64,000 nt of DNA from Dermatemys mawii (GCA_007922305.1 ML677460.1:159028-223027); one strand, 5' to 3'. Positions 42,460 through 54,376 are shown, counted from the stretch's first letter. A program made the numbers and translations. Notes: generated by a model from the letters alone, not told the origin.

Positions 42460-45380
42460 ATCCCTTCTTTTGTTCCTTCCTCTGGAGCATGTGGGTATAT
42501 AGATATCAAAGGGAAAGGTGCTTTAGAAACTCCAAAGATGAAGAACCACATCTCTGGTTTATGAAGGCTGTTATCAGTTTCATGCATTAAAGGATTGTGC
42601 TGTCTGAGAAGGGGAGAGCCCTTACCTGTTCAAGGTGATATTTTCATCCTGAATCAGACGAGAGAGAGGAAGAAAGACAGATTACATTGTAGGGTTTCTT
42701 TTTCACATGTTAAGTAGAATCCTTCCCTTCCAGTTGTCTCTGCCTCTCTAATGGTGTCCAATGCTCTGGGGGCAGCCTGGTTATAAGGAAAGAGAGCCCC
42801 CCACCCCATCTCCAATCCTGCTCCCTGCATCACAGCACCTCATAGCACGTCAGTGGGCCATTGGGGCCAGCCCTGGCTGCAAAGTGTCAAAATTGCATTT
42901 AGATCCAGGGGACGATTCTGAACAGACGTTGGCTGCCCTAGGGTGAGTGGAGGTCTCCCCTTGTCCCTTAGATCCGGGCTGTGACCCTGTTGCCATCTCA
43001 CCTGCTTCTCTGGGTCGGGCTCCTCCTCCCTTGTGCCATTTCCCGCCTCTGTCTTCTGCTGACCGTCATGCAGGAAGTGGAGCAGGAGCTGCCGGGCAGA
43101 CAGTGGGTGGTCAGAGGCGCCAACTCGGGGATCTCAATGCTGCATTGGGGACTCAGCTCTAGAGAGGTCCTGGGACAAGGCTGAATAACTAGGGCATTAC
43201 CAGAGCTGCCCAACCTGCTTAACATGGAGTTCAGGTGCCCAAGGGCTACAGTGGAAGACCCTGGAAAGGGTCATGGGTGGATGATAGACAAGCAACCAAG
43301 GTGAGCTCCTAAGGCAATGCTGTGGAGCAAAAGGCTAAGGTGATGCTAGGAGGCATCAACAGGGGCATAGTGAGAAGAAATAAAGAGGTGATTTTACCTC
43401 TGCATCCATACTGCAGAATGTCAAGGCTTGGACCTACAACGGGACCCGAGATCTGACCCATCCCCTAGCAGGGTGCTAGGACCTGCGTGCTGGCTGCCCC
43501 GAGTCAGAGGGATTGGTGTGAGGGCAGACCGGGGGGTTACACTCAGCCCTGGAGCAGAGGCCGGGCTCAGTGTGCAATATAGACATGTCCCCATAGTGCC
43601 ACATGCCTAACCCAGACAGAGATTGACCCATGGGCCTAGGTGTGGGTTGTTCAGCCCTGGGGTGCGCAGGGCTGCTGTCACAGAAGTCATGGAGCTGGGA
43701 TGATGGGGTCACCTGCCTCTCGCATCTCTCCGTCGCTTGGGAGGCTCAGCACAATCTCCAGGTCCCTCTTCAGAGTCTCCAGATGTTACCTGAAGTTCTC
43801 CTGGAAGGGGAGGGAGCCTGGTTAGTGAACAGGTCAATCCCAAGGCGCATCAGAGGCAGAGAGAGTCCCTGGGGTATCCGGGGGAAAGGGATCATGCAAA
43901 GGACATTAGGGATGGATTAGGGAATATCACTCTGCCTGTCCTGTCCCCTCCCAGTTCCAATGGTATTAGACATCTCCAGCCCTACAGAACTCACTGCCAG
44001 CAGGTTGCCGTTCCTACATGGCCTAAAGGGACCCTTGGAGGAAGGGAGACCCGGTGCCGGGACTCAGGAGGTCTGGGTTTTGTTCCCAGATCTGGCAGAG
44101 ATCCCTGACTGACCCTTGGGTCAGCTTTTCACAAGAGATCAACTCCCATTTGGTGAAGGCCAGATTTTCAAACATGCTCCACGCTCAACTTGCTGAGCTC
44201 TGAGGCAACTTTGGCCACTTAAAAAAAAGTTCTTCAGGCCTCACTTATTCAGGTGTAAAATGGGGATAATTGTTAGTTCAGACTCAGGGCAGGAACTGTC
44301 CATCTTTGGGCAGCGTTCGACACAGCGGGGCCCTGATCTCGGCTGGTGCCTGGAACTGGCCCTTGTAAAGCACCAAACAAGTGGTTTCCTGTCAGCCAGC
44401 TTTAGCTGACAAGATTTCACATTCCACAGTAACCTCAGGGCCCTGCCCTGCTCCTAGAAGAGCACAGCAGGCGAAGGGGGAAACGCAGAGAAATCCAGGA
44501 GCAGGTGGAAAGCGCACTTGAAACGGGGGCAATCGCTGAGTCAAGCCCTATTTTTCTGACAGTCTGCCCTGAGGCAGGCACGCGTGGTACCGGGCAGAAC
44601 GATCCCCGCCTCCCTGGATCTAACCCATGGGGCCACCTAACCCAGGATGTTGCCCCTTCCCTACACCCCCTCACCTACTCCCTGCCATGAGAGATGAGAT
44701 CAGTGGATCCCCAGTATCCCTCCTCCCCGCCATCCTGGATCTGACCCATTGGCCCTTCCCACCCGTTGTCCTGTCTCTGTGAGTGCCTAGTGCAGAGCAT
44801 TTCAGAGGAAAGAGCGAGAAACACCACAAGTTTATCCATCTTTCATCCATGCCCTCCGTCTGTCTGTCCGACGTCAACATCTCCCCATAGCCCTCTAGCT
44901 CTCCAGCCTCCATCTAGCTCCATTTAGCTATCCAAGCTCACACACAGCCCTCTGCCCTCCTCCCTGATCTCTGCATGAATCCCTCTCTCAGTGTGGTCAC
45001 CCACCTCCCTGCCTGGGGTTTTGGACCACTGCCCTCCCCATGCTAACGCAAGTTCAGTGCTAACCAGCTGCCAAACTCTGCAAAGTCTCTTCTTTCTCAG
45101 TCCCAGCTGTGAAGTTGTGGGAACTCCCTGAGTCTTGTGAAATCAGCCCAGCATGGAATGAGACAGGGAGTAGCCCTGTCCCATTCACCCATGGCCCGGC
45201 AGGGCGGGAAGCATCCAATGGCTGCCCCATTACAAGTGGGGTTGGGGATGGGGTCATGGTGTGGAGCTGCAGGGGGTCCCATGTCACCTCGGGTACCAGG
45301 ATCACCTTAATCCAGCTCTGCCTAGTGGTGCTCCTGCCCCTCAGCCATGCCCAGCTGCAGGGCTATCTAGGCCCTCCAAG
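42460..45380. other. Mostly non-coding; MIR/CORE-SINE fragment at about 44200-44370
   Basis: The words gtgtaaaatggggataattg and ccctgatctcggctggtgcc at 44250-44350 mark a MIR/CORE-SINE copy. No complete exon is recognised elsewhere. A weak minus-strand exon-like piece at about 43735-43825 (acceptor cttccag, translated LETLKRDLEIVL, donor gaggcaggtga) could be a TRIM coiled-coil exon remnant; it carries a stop codon. Confidence 0.4.
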
Positions 45381-45382
45381 TT

Positions 45383-45905
45383 AGACTCGTAGACTTTAAG
45401 GTCAGAAGGGCCCATTATGATCATCTAGTCTGACCTCCTGCACAACACAGGCCACAGAATTTTACCCACCCATTCCTGCAATAAGCCTCTCACCTATCTC
45501 TGAGCTATTGAAATCCTCAAATCTTGGTTTAAGTGACCCATGCTCCCTGCTGCAGAGGAAGGCGAAAAACCTACAGGGCTCTGCCAATCTGTCCTGGAGG
45601 AAAATTCCTTCCTGACCCCAAATATGGCGATCAGCTGAACCCTGAGCATGTGGGCAAGACTCACCAGCCAGACACCCAGGAAAGTAGTAGCTGTAGTAAC
45701 TTAGATCCCGTCCCCTCCAACTTTCTGTCATATACCTCCCGGCCCATCTATTACTATACTCAAATATCAATTGCCAAAATTATGTTATCCCATCACATCA
45801 TCTCCTTCATAAACTTATCAAGTTTAGTCCTGAAGCCAGATAGGTCTTTTTCCCCCACTGCTTCCCTTGGAAGTCTGTTCCAGAATTTCACTCCTCTGAT
45901 GATTT
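45383..45905 (-). mobile_element. CR1-type LINE 3' region
   Basis: Reverse-orientation CR1 subfamily sequence: cattatgatcatctagtctg, cctgcacaacacaggccaca, gaaaattccttcctgacccc, then aaacttatcaagtttagtcc. Non-coding. Confidence 0.8.
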
Positions 45906-46120
45906 AAGATTAGCAGCCGTGTTAGTCTGTATCTGTAAATAAGAGGAGAAAGCACCTTAGAGACTAACCAGTTTATTTCAGCATAAGCTTTCGTAGGCTA
46001 TAGCCCATTTCATTGGATGCACAGAATGGAACAGAAGTAAGATGCATTTATGTACACAGAAAGAAAAAAAAAAAAAAGATTGTACATTAGCATACCAATT
46101 CTAAAAGGCTGTTTAATTTG
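45905..46120 (-). repeat. Interspersed repeat (7.4-kb family), reverse copy
   Basis: Reads backwards from gcagccgtgttagtctgtat through ccttagagactaaccagttt and tttcgtaggctatagcccat to ttagcataccaattctaaaa. It forms an inverted pair with the copy starting at about 46150. Confidence 0.8.
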
Positions 46121-46149
46121 GATGGGCCATTATCAGCAGGAGAAAAAAG

Positions 46150-47125
46150 TACCTTCTGAAATGGATATCTGTGGGTTTTTTTTTTTTGTTTGTTTTTTGC
46201 TTTCTGTGTGTATAAATGCATCTTACTTCTGTTCCATTCTGTGCATCCGATGAAGTGGGCTTGTCAGGATTGCCTCCCAACTCTGAACTCTAGGGTACAG
46301 ATGTGGAGACCCGCATGAAAAAAGAAATAACCCCCACAAGCTTATTTTACCAGCTTGGGTTAAAATGTTTTTCCCCAGAACACAAATTCTTCTGTATCTG
46401 GACCTGGTACACTGCCACCACCAAACTAGGTCTAGGGTAGTTTGGGGACCCTTCTTTCCCTTTCCACTAACCCCCCAAACTTCTTCCTTCCCTGGGGAGC
46501 TTGAGAGAAAAAAAACCCAAACCTCGCCTGATCCTGCGAGACGTGCCCGATCCAAAACCAGGATCTTACACAATGAAAAACAAGCAGTCAGCTTCTTAAA
46601 AGAAAGATTTTAATAAAAGAAAAAAAGAAAGGAATAAATCCCTTATAACCATCAATAGAACAGCATCTACCATAATCAACAAAAGGATTCAGAAACCAAA
46701 CCTCTCCCCCGAGGCAATTTTCTCCCACAGTTGATATCTCTGCTGAAGCTTACAATATCAAGAAGCACCCAGCCAACACTCACCACTGAGACCCTCCAAG
46801 TGATAAAGAGAAGGTAAACTTACTGACTACAATACTTAATAGAATCTTATAGTTATAGTGAAAGACATAGCTGTGTTCCCCCCATAGCCGAGGTGAACAG
46901 AGAGAGACCCAGAGAGAAACTGAAACTTAAAATCCTTTGTCTCTTGAGGAATTTCTCATTGGTCAGTTGTCCACCTCTCAGGTTACCTTTAGCTTAACCC
47001 CTTACAGGTAAACACTAATTCTAGGCTACTTCACACTTATGACAGGGCTATAGCCCACGAAAGCTTATGCTGAAATAAACTGGTTAGTCTCTAAGGTGCT
47101 ACAAATTCTCCTCGTCTTATTTACT
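46150..47125 (+). repeat. Interspersed repeat (7.4-kb family), forward copy split by a solo LTR
   Basis: The copy runs to gtgcatccgatgaagtgggc at 46260 and resumes at 47045 with gggctatagcccacgaaagc. Removing the LTR and one GGGCT restores a continuous family sequence. Confidence 0.85.
46262..47044. mobile_element. Solo LTR, 783 bp, with perfect 5-bp target duplication
   Basis: The element begins TGTCAGGATTG and ends CTTATGACA, giving TGTCA/TGACA inverted ends. The direct repeat GGGCT lies at 46257-46261 and 47045-47049. Length, TG...CA ends and 5-bp duplication identify a solo LTR. Orientation is uncertain. The minus strand has cttttattaaaatctttctt and a pyrimidine-rich tract, which slightly favours minus. 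Confidence 0.9.
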
Positions 47126-47139
47126 CCTCTGATGCTTAG

Positions 47140-49050
47140 AAACCTTCATTTAATTTCAAGTCTAATTTCAAGTCTAATTTCTAGACTTGAAATCTAATTT
47201 CAAGTCTAGAAATTTCAAGTCTAGAATTGAAGTCTAATTTTGAGACTTGAAATCTTGAAATAGATTTTTTCAAGTCTAATTTCAAGTCTAATTTTCAAGT
47301 CTAATTTCAAGTTGTCTAATTTCAAGTCTTCCTGTTTCAAGTTTATATCCACTTGTTCTTGTGGCCACACTAGTACTGAGCTTAAATAATTCCTCTCTCT
47401 CCATGGTATTAATCCCTCTGATGTATTTATAGAGAGTAATCATATCTCCCCTCAGCCTTCTTTTGGCTAGACTATACAGGCCAAGCTCCCTGAGACTCCC
47501 CTCATAAGACAGGTTTTCCATTCCTCAGATCATCCTAGTAGCCCTTCTCTGCACCTGTTCTAGTTTGAATTCATCCTTCTTAAACATGAGAGACCAGAAC
47601 TGCACACAGTATTCCAGATGAGGTCTCACCAGTGCCTTATATAACGGTACTAACACCTCCTTATCTCTACTAGAAATACCTTGCCTAATACAACCCACGA
47701 CCGCATTAGCTTTTTTCACCGCCATATCACATTGGCAGCTCATAGTCATCTTGTGATCAACTAATACTCCAAGGTCCTTCTCCTCCTCTGTTACTTCCAC
47801 TTGATGTGTCCCCAGTTTATAACTAAAATTATTGTTATTAATCCCTAAGTGCATGACCTTACACTTAGGTTAGAGCCGGACCTTACACTTCTCACCATTA
47901 AATTTCATCCTATTCCTGTTACTCCAGTTTACAAGGTCATCCAGGTCTTCCTGTATGATCTCCCGGTCCTTCTCTGAATTGGCAACACCTCCCAGCTTTA
48001 TGTCGTCTGCAAACTTTATTAACACATTCCCACTTTTTGTGACTAGGCCAGTAATAAAAAGATTAAATAATATTGGTCCCAAAACTGATCCCTGAGGAAC
48101 TTCACTGGTAACCTCCCTCCAGCCTGACAGGTCACCCTTCAGTATGACCCTCTGTTGTCTCCCCTTTAACCAGTTTCTTGTCCTCCTTTCAATTTTCATA
48201 TTGATCCCCATCTTTTCCAATTTAACTAATAATTCCCCATGTGGCACCATATCAAACGCCTTACTGAAGTCGAGGTAAATTAGATCCACTGTGTTTCCTT
48301 TATCTAAAAAATCTGTTACTTTTTCAAAGAAGGTGATGAGTTTGGTTTGGCACGATCTACCTTTAGTAAAGCCATGTTGTATTTTGTCGCATTTGCCATT
48401 GACCTCAATGCCCTTTACTAGTTTCTCCTTCAAAATTTTTTCCAAGATCTTGCATACTACAGATGTCAAACTAACAGGCCTATAGTTACATGGATCACCT
48501 TTTTTTCCCTTTCTTAAAAGTAGGAACTATATTAGCAATTCTCCAGTCATATGGTACAACCCCCAAGTTTACAGATTCATTAAAAATTCTAGCTAATGGG
48601 CTTGCAATTTCGTGTGCCAGTTCCTTTAATATTCTTGGATGAAGATTACCTGGGCCCCCCGATTTAGTCCCATTAAGCTGTTCGAGTTTGGTTTCTACCT
48701 CGGATATGGTAATATCTACCTCCATATTCTCATTCCTGTTTTCCATGCTACCTTTATCCTTTAGATCCTCATTAGCCTCATTAAAAACTGAGGCAAAGTA
48801 TTTGTTTAGATATTGGGCCATGCCTAGATTATCCTTAACTTTCACTCCAACCTCAGTTTTTAGTGGACCTACTTCTTCTTTCTTTGTTTTCTTCTTATTT
48901 ATATGACTATAGAACCTTTTACTATTGATTTTAATTCCCTTTGCAAGGTCCAATTCCACTTGACTCTTATCCTTTCTCACTTTATACCTACATGTTCTAA
49001 CCTCAATAAGATAGCTCTTAAATTCTGGTGAGACCCCTCCCAATTGCCTC
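47140..49050 (-). mobile_element. CR1 LINE ORF2 fragment, second subfamily
   Basis: Minus-strand reading gives a pre-RT segment (49043-48495, GGPGNLHPRILKELAHEI), RT (48469-47870; GSVLGPILFNLFI, IKFADDIKLGG) and C-terminal pieces (47854-47525, HLEYCVQFWS; 47521-47288). Stops and frame changes occur between blocks. It is distinct from the copy at 24.8-27.7 kb. The first 47150-47340 is taken over by a short tandem repeat. Confidence 0.9.
47150..47338. repeat. Palindromic tandem repeat of a 12-mer
   Basis: Built from the unit TCTAATTTCAAG in both orientations (also agacttgaaat), so that single strands can fold on themselves. It lies in the CR1 3' region and looks like a local replication-slippage expansion. 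Confidence 0.85.
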
Positions 49051-49087
49051 TGGGTCCCCCTCCAGCCACCAGTCTCAGCCTATGATC

Positions 49088-49501
49088 TCAGGGCACAGAA
49101 CCGCACCACCCGATGTGGGGGTGCTCCCTCCCCCACTTCCCAGCCACTCTGAGCTCTCGCCGTTTTATCTGCTGTCCCTGGACGTCCTGCCCCCTGGGCT
49201 CCACCCCACTCAGCAGTCTGGATCTGGGGTGCACGTCTTGGGTGGGGAACCTCTCTGCGATGGCCGTCACTTTGGCTAGCAGCTTGTCTGGGCGGAAGCT
49301 GCGCTGTCGGAAGGACCGGCGGCGCTGGGGTCACTCCTTCGGATCCTCCTCCTCCTCCTCCACCCTGGCCCAGTGCCGGAGGACACAGGCCTGGCAGTAG
49401 TTCTGCCCGCAGTCAAGGGTTACCGGCGCCTCCATGTTCTCGGTGCAGATAGAGCAGGTAACTGCCAGCTGCAGCTCCTGCATCAGGTCAGAGCCAGCCA
49501 T
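49088..49501 (-). pseudogene. TRIM-type RING finger exon, disabled
   Basis: From ATG at 49501 the minus strand encodes the start MAGSDLMQELQLAVTCSICT, then EAPVTLDCGQNYCQACVLRH, typical of the N-terminal RING exon of TRIM E3 ligases. After an acidic EEEEEDPKE run a TGA stop (49333-49331) stands where the next RING cysteine is expected. Beyond it the frame still reads PQRRRSFRQRSFRPDKLLAK, with arginine at the position of the last cysteine. The RING histidine is glutamine (CGQNYC). Loss of three zinc ligands plus the stop indicates a pseudogene. It lies 12 kb upstream of the B30.2 exons on the same strand and may have belonged to the same gene. Confidence 0.8.
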
Positions 49502-49509
49502 GGTGGCAG

Positions 49510-49870
49510 GCTCACAAGGGGCGGCTGCTCTGCTGGGATCTCTGCACAGCTTAGTTCACTTTCCTTGTCCTGCCGGGGTCCCAGACAGCCACATACAAGT
49601 GTGGCTGAGGAGTCTGTGCAGAGGGGAAGCGGGAGGTCAAAGCACTAAGCTAATGAACCAAACGGCATGAACTGAGTGGCAGGGGTGGTGGGGGGGCATG
49701 TTTAGGGGCTTGGCAGCCCTGAGCCAATCCCCTGAGCCCTGAGGACAGGCAGCACTGCAACAGCCTCCACTTCCCCCTCAAGCCTCCATCTTCATCTAGT
49801 GCCCTGCCAGGGCAGCCCAGTCTCGGGGATACAGTCCCCCCCTGCTGATGGACCCTGTCAGTGCCACTTG
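49510..49870. other. Upstream flank of the RING exon
   Basis: No promoter motif or exon recognised. A G run (gtggtgggggggcatg) lies at about 49685. Confidence 0.4.
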
Positions 49871-49872
49871 CC

Positions 49873-51460
49873 CTAGAATCACAGGGCTGGAAGGGACCTT
49901 GAGAGGTCATCAAATCCAGTCCTCTGCACTCATGGCAGGACCAAGCACCATCTAGACCATCCCTGACAGACATTTGTCTAACCTGCTCTTAAAGGTATCC
50001 AATGATGGCGATTCCAGAACCTCCCTAGGCCATTTATTCCAGTGCTGAACCACCCTGAGAGTTAGGAAGTTTTTCCTAATGTCCAACATAAACCTCCTTG
50101 CTGCAATTTAAGCCCATTGCTTCTTGTCCTATCCTTAGAGATTAAGGAGAATAACTTTTCTCCCTCCTCCTTGTAACGACCTTTTAGATATTTGTATATG
50201 ATTATCATGTTCCCTCTCAGTCATCTCTTTTTCAGACTAAACAAACCTTATTTTTTCAATCTTCCCTCACAGATCATGTTTTCTAGACCTTTCATAATTT
50301 TTGTTGCTCTTCTCTGGACTTTCTCCAGTTTGTTCCCATCTTTCCTGGAATGTGGTGCCCAGAACTGGGCAAAATATTCCAGTTGAGGCCTGTTCAGGGC
50401 ACAGTAGAGCAGAGGAATTACATCTTGCTTACAACACTCCTGCTAATACATCTCAGAATGATGTTTGCTTTTTTTGCAACAGCGTTACACTGTAACTCTT
50501 GTGATCCACTGTGATCCCCCAGATCCCATTCCACAGTACTCCCTCCTAGGAAGTCATTCCCCATTCTGTATGTGTGCAACTGATTGTTCCTTCCTAAGTG
50601 GAATATTTTTGATTTGTCCTTATTGAATTTAATTCTATTTACCTCAGACCATTTCTCCAGTTTGTCTAGATCATTCTGAATTTTCATCGTATCCTCCAAA
50701 GCATTTGCAACCCCTCCCAACTTGGTATAATCCGCAAACTTTATAAGTGTACTCTCTGTGCCATTATCTAAATCATTGATGAAGATATTGAATAGAACTG
50801 GACCCAGAACTGATCCCTGCAGAACCCCACTCTTATGCTCTTCCAGCATGACTGTGAACCATTGATAACTAGTCTCTGGGACTGGTTATTCAACTAGTTA
50901 TGCATCCACCTTATAATAGTTCCATTTACCTTGAATTTCCATAGTTTCTTAATGAGAAGGTCATGTGAGACAATATCAAAAGCCTCACTAAAGTCTAGGT
51001 ATGCCACATCTACCACTTCCCCCCATCCACAAGGCTTGCTACCTTGTCAAAGAAAGCTATCAGGTTGGTTTGACATGATTTGTTCTTGACAAATCCATGG
51101 TGACAGTTACTTATCACTTTATTATCTTTTAGATGTTTGCAAATTGATTCCTTAATTATTTGCTCCATTGTCTTACTTAGTACAGAAGTTAGCTGACTGG
51201 TCTGTAACTGCCTGGTTTTTCCTTATTTTCTTTTTATAGATAGGAACTATATGTGCTCTTTTCCAGTCTTCCAGAATCTTCCATCTTCCATGACTTTTCA
51301 AAGATAATAGCTAATGGCTCAGATATCTCTTCAGTCAGCTCCTTGAGTATTCTAGGATGTATTTTGTCTCGCTATGGTGACTTGACATCTAACTTGTCCA
51401 AATAATTCTTTACTTGTTTTTTCCCTATTTTAGCATCTGAACCTACCCATTTCAATGGGA
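49873..51460 (-). mobile_element. CR1 LINE, third subfamily, 3' part with RT
   Basis: It starts with tagaatcacagggctggaag (3' end) and runs backwards through the UTR into RT sequence (50849-50418: [30 protein letters not shown]). FADY replaces FADD at the catalytic site and further stops are present. The remaining RT part to 51460 is frame-broken. Confidence 0.88.
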
Positions 51461-52299
51461 TGTTGTGCTATAATCATATAATGTCACAATGACTGATACA
51501 AACAAATCAAAATCAAGTGCTTTTACTTAAAGTCTTCACTTTATTAGTCTTCAGCACTCTCAAAGTCTTTTCTTTTACTCCAAATCTCTGTTTGATGTAG
51601 ACTCAAGCACATACAAACACAATAGATTATCAAGCATCCCCAAACCATAATTACCCATGGGTCTGGAGGGGTGTTGAGTGGTCAAACAACAAAGTTCAAG
51701 TGGTCAGCTATCTGCCTGTTGCTGGGGTTTCCAAGAGATGACCAGGAGATCAAATACAGATTCCTCAGACCTGTCCACTCCTTTTATGTTAGTAACTACT
51801 GCACTTACTTCAACAATATGTCAATTAAAAAAACAAAAAACAATCCAGAAACCGTTCAGCACTTTTTAAGCCATTTGTGATTCAGATGTTTTTGCAGAGT
51901 CTGCAGTCGCATGGGCTCTGACACCCAAACCAGAAGTCAAATACAAATAGACTTCCTCTTTTTCACAGATGCTTACTCCAGCATATCAAGGAAAATCTCG
52001 TGATTGCTCCTCCCTCCTGGCTTTGCCTTAGTGATGCTACGGCTGGTACTAAGGCCCTAGAGATGCTACTCTTGACAACAATCAAAACAATCGACATTCC
52101 ATCCCACTAATTGGCAGTGGATTGAGCAGCTGGCTACTTGCTCAAAATGCCCCTCGTCAGGCCAGGTGCGGCAAACCAGCTGTCTTTTGGTCTGGGACCT
52201 CTTGCCAAAGGTCACTCCATCACTGCAGTGGTCTCTCTTGCAGTAACTTGCCCCTCCAGCCAGGTCACAAGTTAGTTCTCTGATTCTGGGCTAACAACA
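51461..52299. mobile_element. Possible LTR with TGTTGT...ACAACA ends
   Basis: Block begins TGTTGTGC (51461) and ends CTAACAACA (52299), giving 6-bp inverted termini, and lies between two unrelated LINE fragments. Target duplication is not visible. Composition is LTR-like. Tentative. Confidence 0.35.
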
Positions 52300-52329
52300 A
52301 GACTTATTTTGGTGAACAACTTATAGACT

Positions 52330-53010
52330 GCGAAAGCAGGCAGATTGGGCGATAGTTCTTTAGATTTTCTCAGTCGCCTTTCATATGCTGCAAGATGGCA
52401 TTGGACTTTTTCCAACTGGATGGTATATTCTGAATTTCCAGGTAATAGCTGAACCTTTGGGCTAGAGCTTTCCAGAGTTCCTGACCTCCCACCTTAAGTA
52501 CATCTGCTGTCAGACCATCTTTGGCTTGAACCTTCCCCTCTTTCATTTGATGGACTGTGTGACCGACTTTGCTAATGAGAACCAGGAGTATGTGTTCATC
52601 AGTTTGTTGGAGTGGTGGCATTGGGATGTCTATGTGGGATGCAAACAGCTGGGTACAGAAATCTCTGCAGATTGCCTCCATCTCTATTCGATCGGTTACT
52701 TATTCTCCGTCCCTCTTCTCCAAAGCTGATAATGATGATTGTACAGCACCAGTTCCTGTTTGCATGTTTTGAGACTTATACGATCTTCAGCAGCCTTTAG
52801 GAGCTTTTCAGTTCGAAATTTCTCAAAGTCTCCCTTCAGCTTCTTTCGTATCAGCTTGCAGAGATGGGAGTACTCAAGCCTGTCACTGCAATTTCTTTTC
52901 ATTTTCTTCCTCTTCTTCAACAAAGTCTTTGTATTCTCCATGATTCTTCCACTAGGTCTTCTTGGTCTTTCATGCTCAGCTAATTTCTCGCACCGTTTTA
53001 GTCTCTTGCT
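52330..53010 (-). mobile_element. Non-LTR retrotransposon fragment of a non-CR1 clade (RTE-like)
   Basis: Minus-strand frames 53076-52696 and 52681-52370 encode the linker before RT (NCSDRLEYSHLCKLIRKKLK; KLLKAAEDRISLKTCKQEL) and its start (VQAKDGLTADVLK, GQELWKALAQRF). KDGL(T/P)AE-type motifs open the RT domain of RTE-like and related LINEs. The copy is truncated at both ends. Confidence 0.65.
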
Positions 53011-53013
53011 GAA

Positions 53014-53218
53014 GTTCATAGAATCATAGAATCTCAGGGTTGGAAGGGACCTCAGGAAGTATCTAGTCCATCTCACTGCTTAAAGCAGGACCAACCCCAA
53101 CTAAATCATCCCAGCTAGGGCTTTGTCAAGCCTGACCTTAAAAACCTCTAAGGAAGGAGATTCTACCAGCTCCCTGGGTAACCCATTCCAGTGCTTCACC
53201 ATCCTCCTAGTGAAAAAG
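53014..53218 (-). mobile_element. CR1 LINE 3' end
   Basis: Begins gttcatagaatcatagaatc with the CR1 octamer, then ggaagggacctcaggaagta; truncated after about 200 bp. Confidence 0.85.
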
Positions 53219-53640
53219 ATCTAGAAAACGTGACTTCTGAGGGAAGATTGAAATAACTAGGCTTATTTTTAGTCTGGAGAAGAAAACACTGAAAGGGAAC
53301 ATGATAACAGTTTTCAAGTATCTAAAAGGTTGTTACAAGGAGGAGGGAGAAAAATAATTCTCCTTAACCTTTGAGGATAGGACAAGAAGCAATGGGCTTA
53401 AATTGCAGCAAGAGAGGTTTAGGTTGGACATTAGGGGAAACTTCCTACCTGTCAGCATGGTTAAGCACTGGAATAAATTACGTAGGGTGTTGTGAAAACT
53501 CCCTCACTGGAGACTTTGAAGAGCAGGTTGGACAGACACCTGTCAGGAATGGTCTAGATGGTTCTTGGTCCTGCCATGAGTGCAGGGGGCTGGACTTCAT
53601 GACCTCTCGCGATACCTTCCAGTCCTGTGATTTCTATAAA
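53219..53640 (+). mobile_element. CR1 LINE 3' UTR and RT tail
   Basis: Plus-strand text 'aaattgcagcaagagagg', 'ggaacatgataacagttttc' and 'cttcatgacctctcgcgata' matches the 0.8-2.6 kb copy and the reverse of the 49.9 kb copy. Confidence 0.85.
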
Positions 53641-53698
53641 ATGTTGATTGTTTTATTTTTGAGTGAAGTTATGTAAAAAATAATGTAAAACTTTAGTA

Positions 53699-54376
53699 CA
53701 GGGGTGGGGAAATGTTTTGACCCAAGGGCCACATTGGGGTTGCAAAATTGTATAGAGGGCCTGGTAGGGAAGGCTGTGCCTCCCAAAACAGCCTGGCCCC
53801 GCCCGCTATCCAACCCCCTCCCACTTCCTGCCCCTGACTGCCCCCCTCCAGAACCCATCAACCCATCCAACCCCCCTGCTCCTTCTTCCCTAACCGCCCC
53901 CTCTCGGGATCCCCACCTCTAACCGCCCTCCCAGACCCAACCCTCTATGCACCCCCCTTGCTCCTTGTCCCCTGACTGCCCCCACCGTAACTGCTGCCCA
54001 GGACTCCTCCCCCTGCCCCCTGGTTGCCCCAACCCCTATCCACACCCCTGCTCCCTGACAGAACCCCGGGGCTCCTGTGGGCCCCATCCAAGCGCTCCTC
54101 TGCTCCTTGCCCCATATCCAACCCCCCTGCTTCCCGCCCCCTTACCACGCTGCTCAGAGCGGCAGGAGCTCAGGCCCTCCTGCAGCCTGCCACGTGCCTC
54201 CAGTGCTACCGGCAGTAGTGGCGGGCCAGAGCACTGTCCGTGTGGCAGTGTGGCTCCAGGCAGGGGGGAAGAGAGGGGACGGGACTGGGGGAGCTTCCCT
54301 GCAGGGAGCTCAGGGGCAAGACAGGGTGAGACCATGGGCTGGATGTGACCCGCGGGCCGTAGTTTGCCCACCCCTG
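53699..54376. mobile_element. hAT-like element with internal C-rich minisatellite
   Basis: Ends CAGGGGTGGGGAAATG and GTTTGCCCACCCCTG are inverted. The interior (about 53790-54130) repeats 'ccccctgctccttg' and 'cccctgactgcccc' words. The flanking 8-mers agree poorly (ctttagta/ctctacag), so it is old or the ends moved. Shares the 'gggccgtagttt' subterminal motif with the MITE at 28.4 kb. Confidence 0.7.

Noticed and set aside
42273..42590. LSIY-rich plus-strand frames
   Set aside because: Translation of an (ATCT)n microsatellite.
42985..43140. Possible TRIM coiled-coil exon
   Set aside because: Neither strand gives a convincing heptad pattern or paired splice sites.
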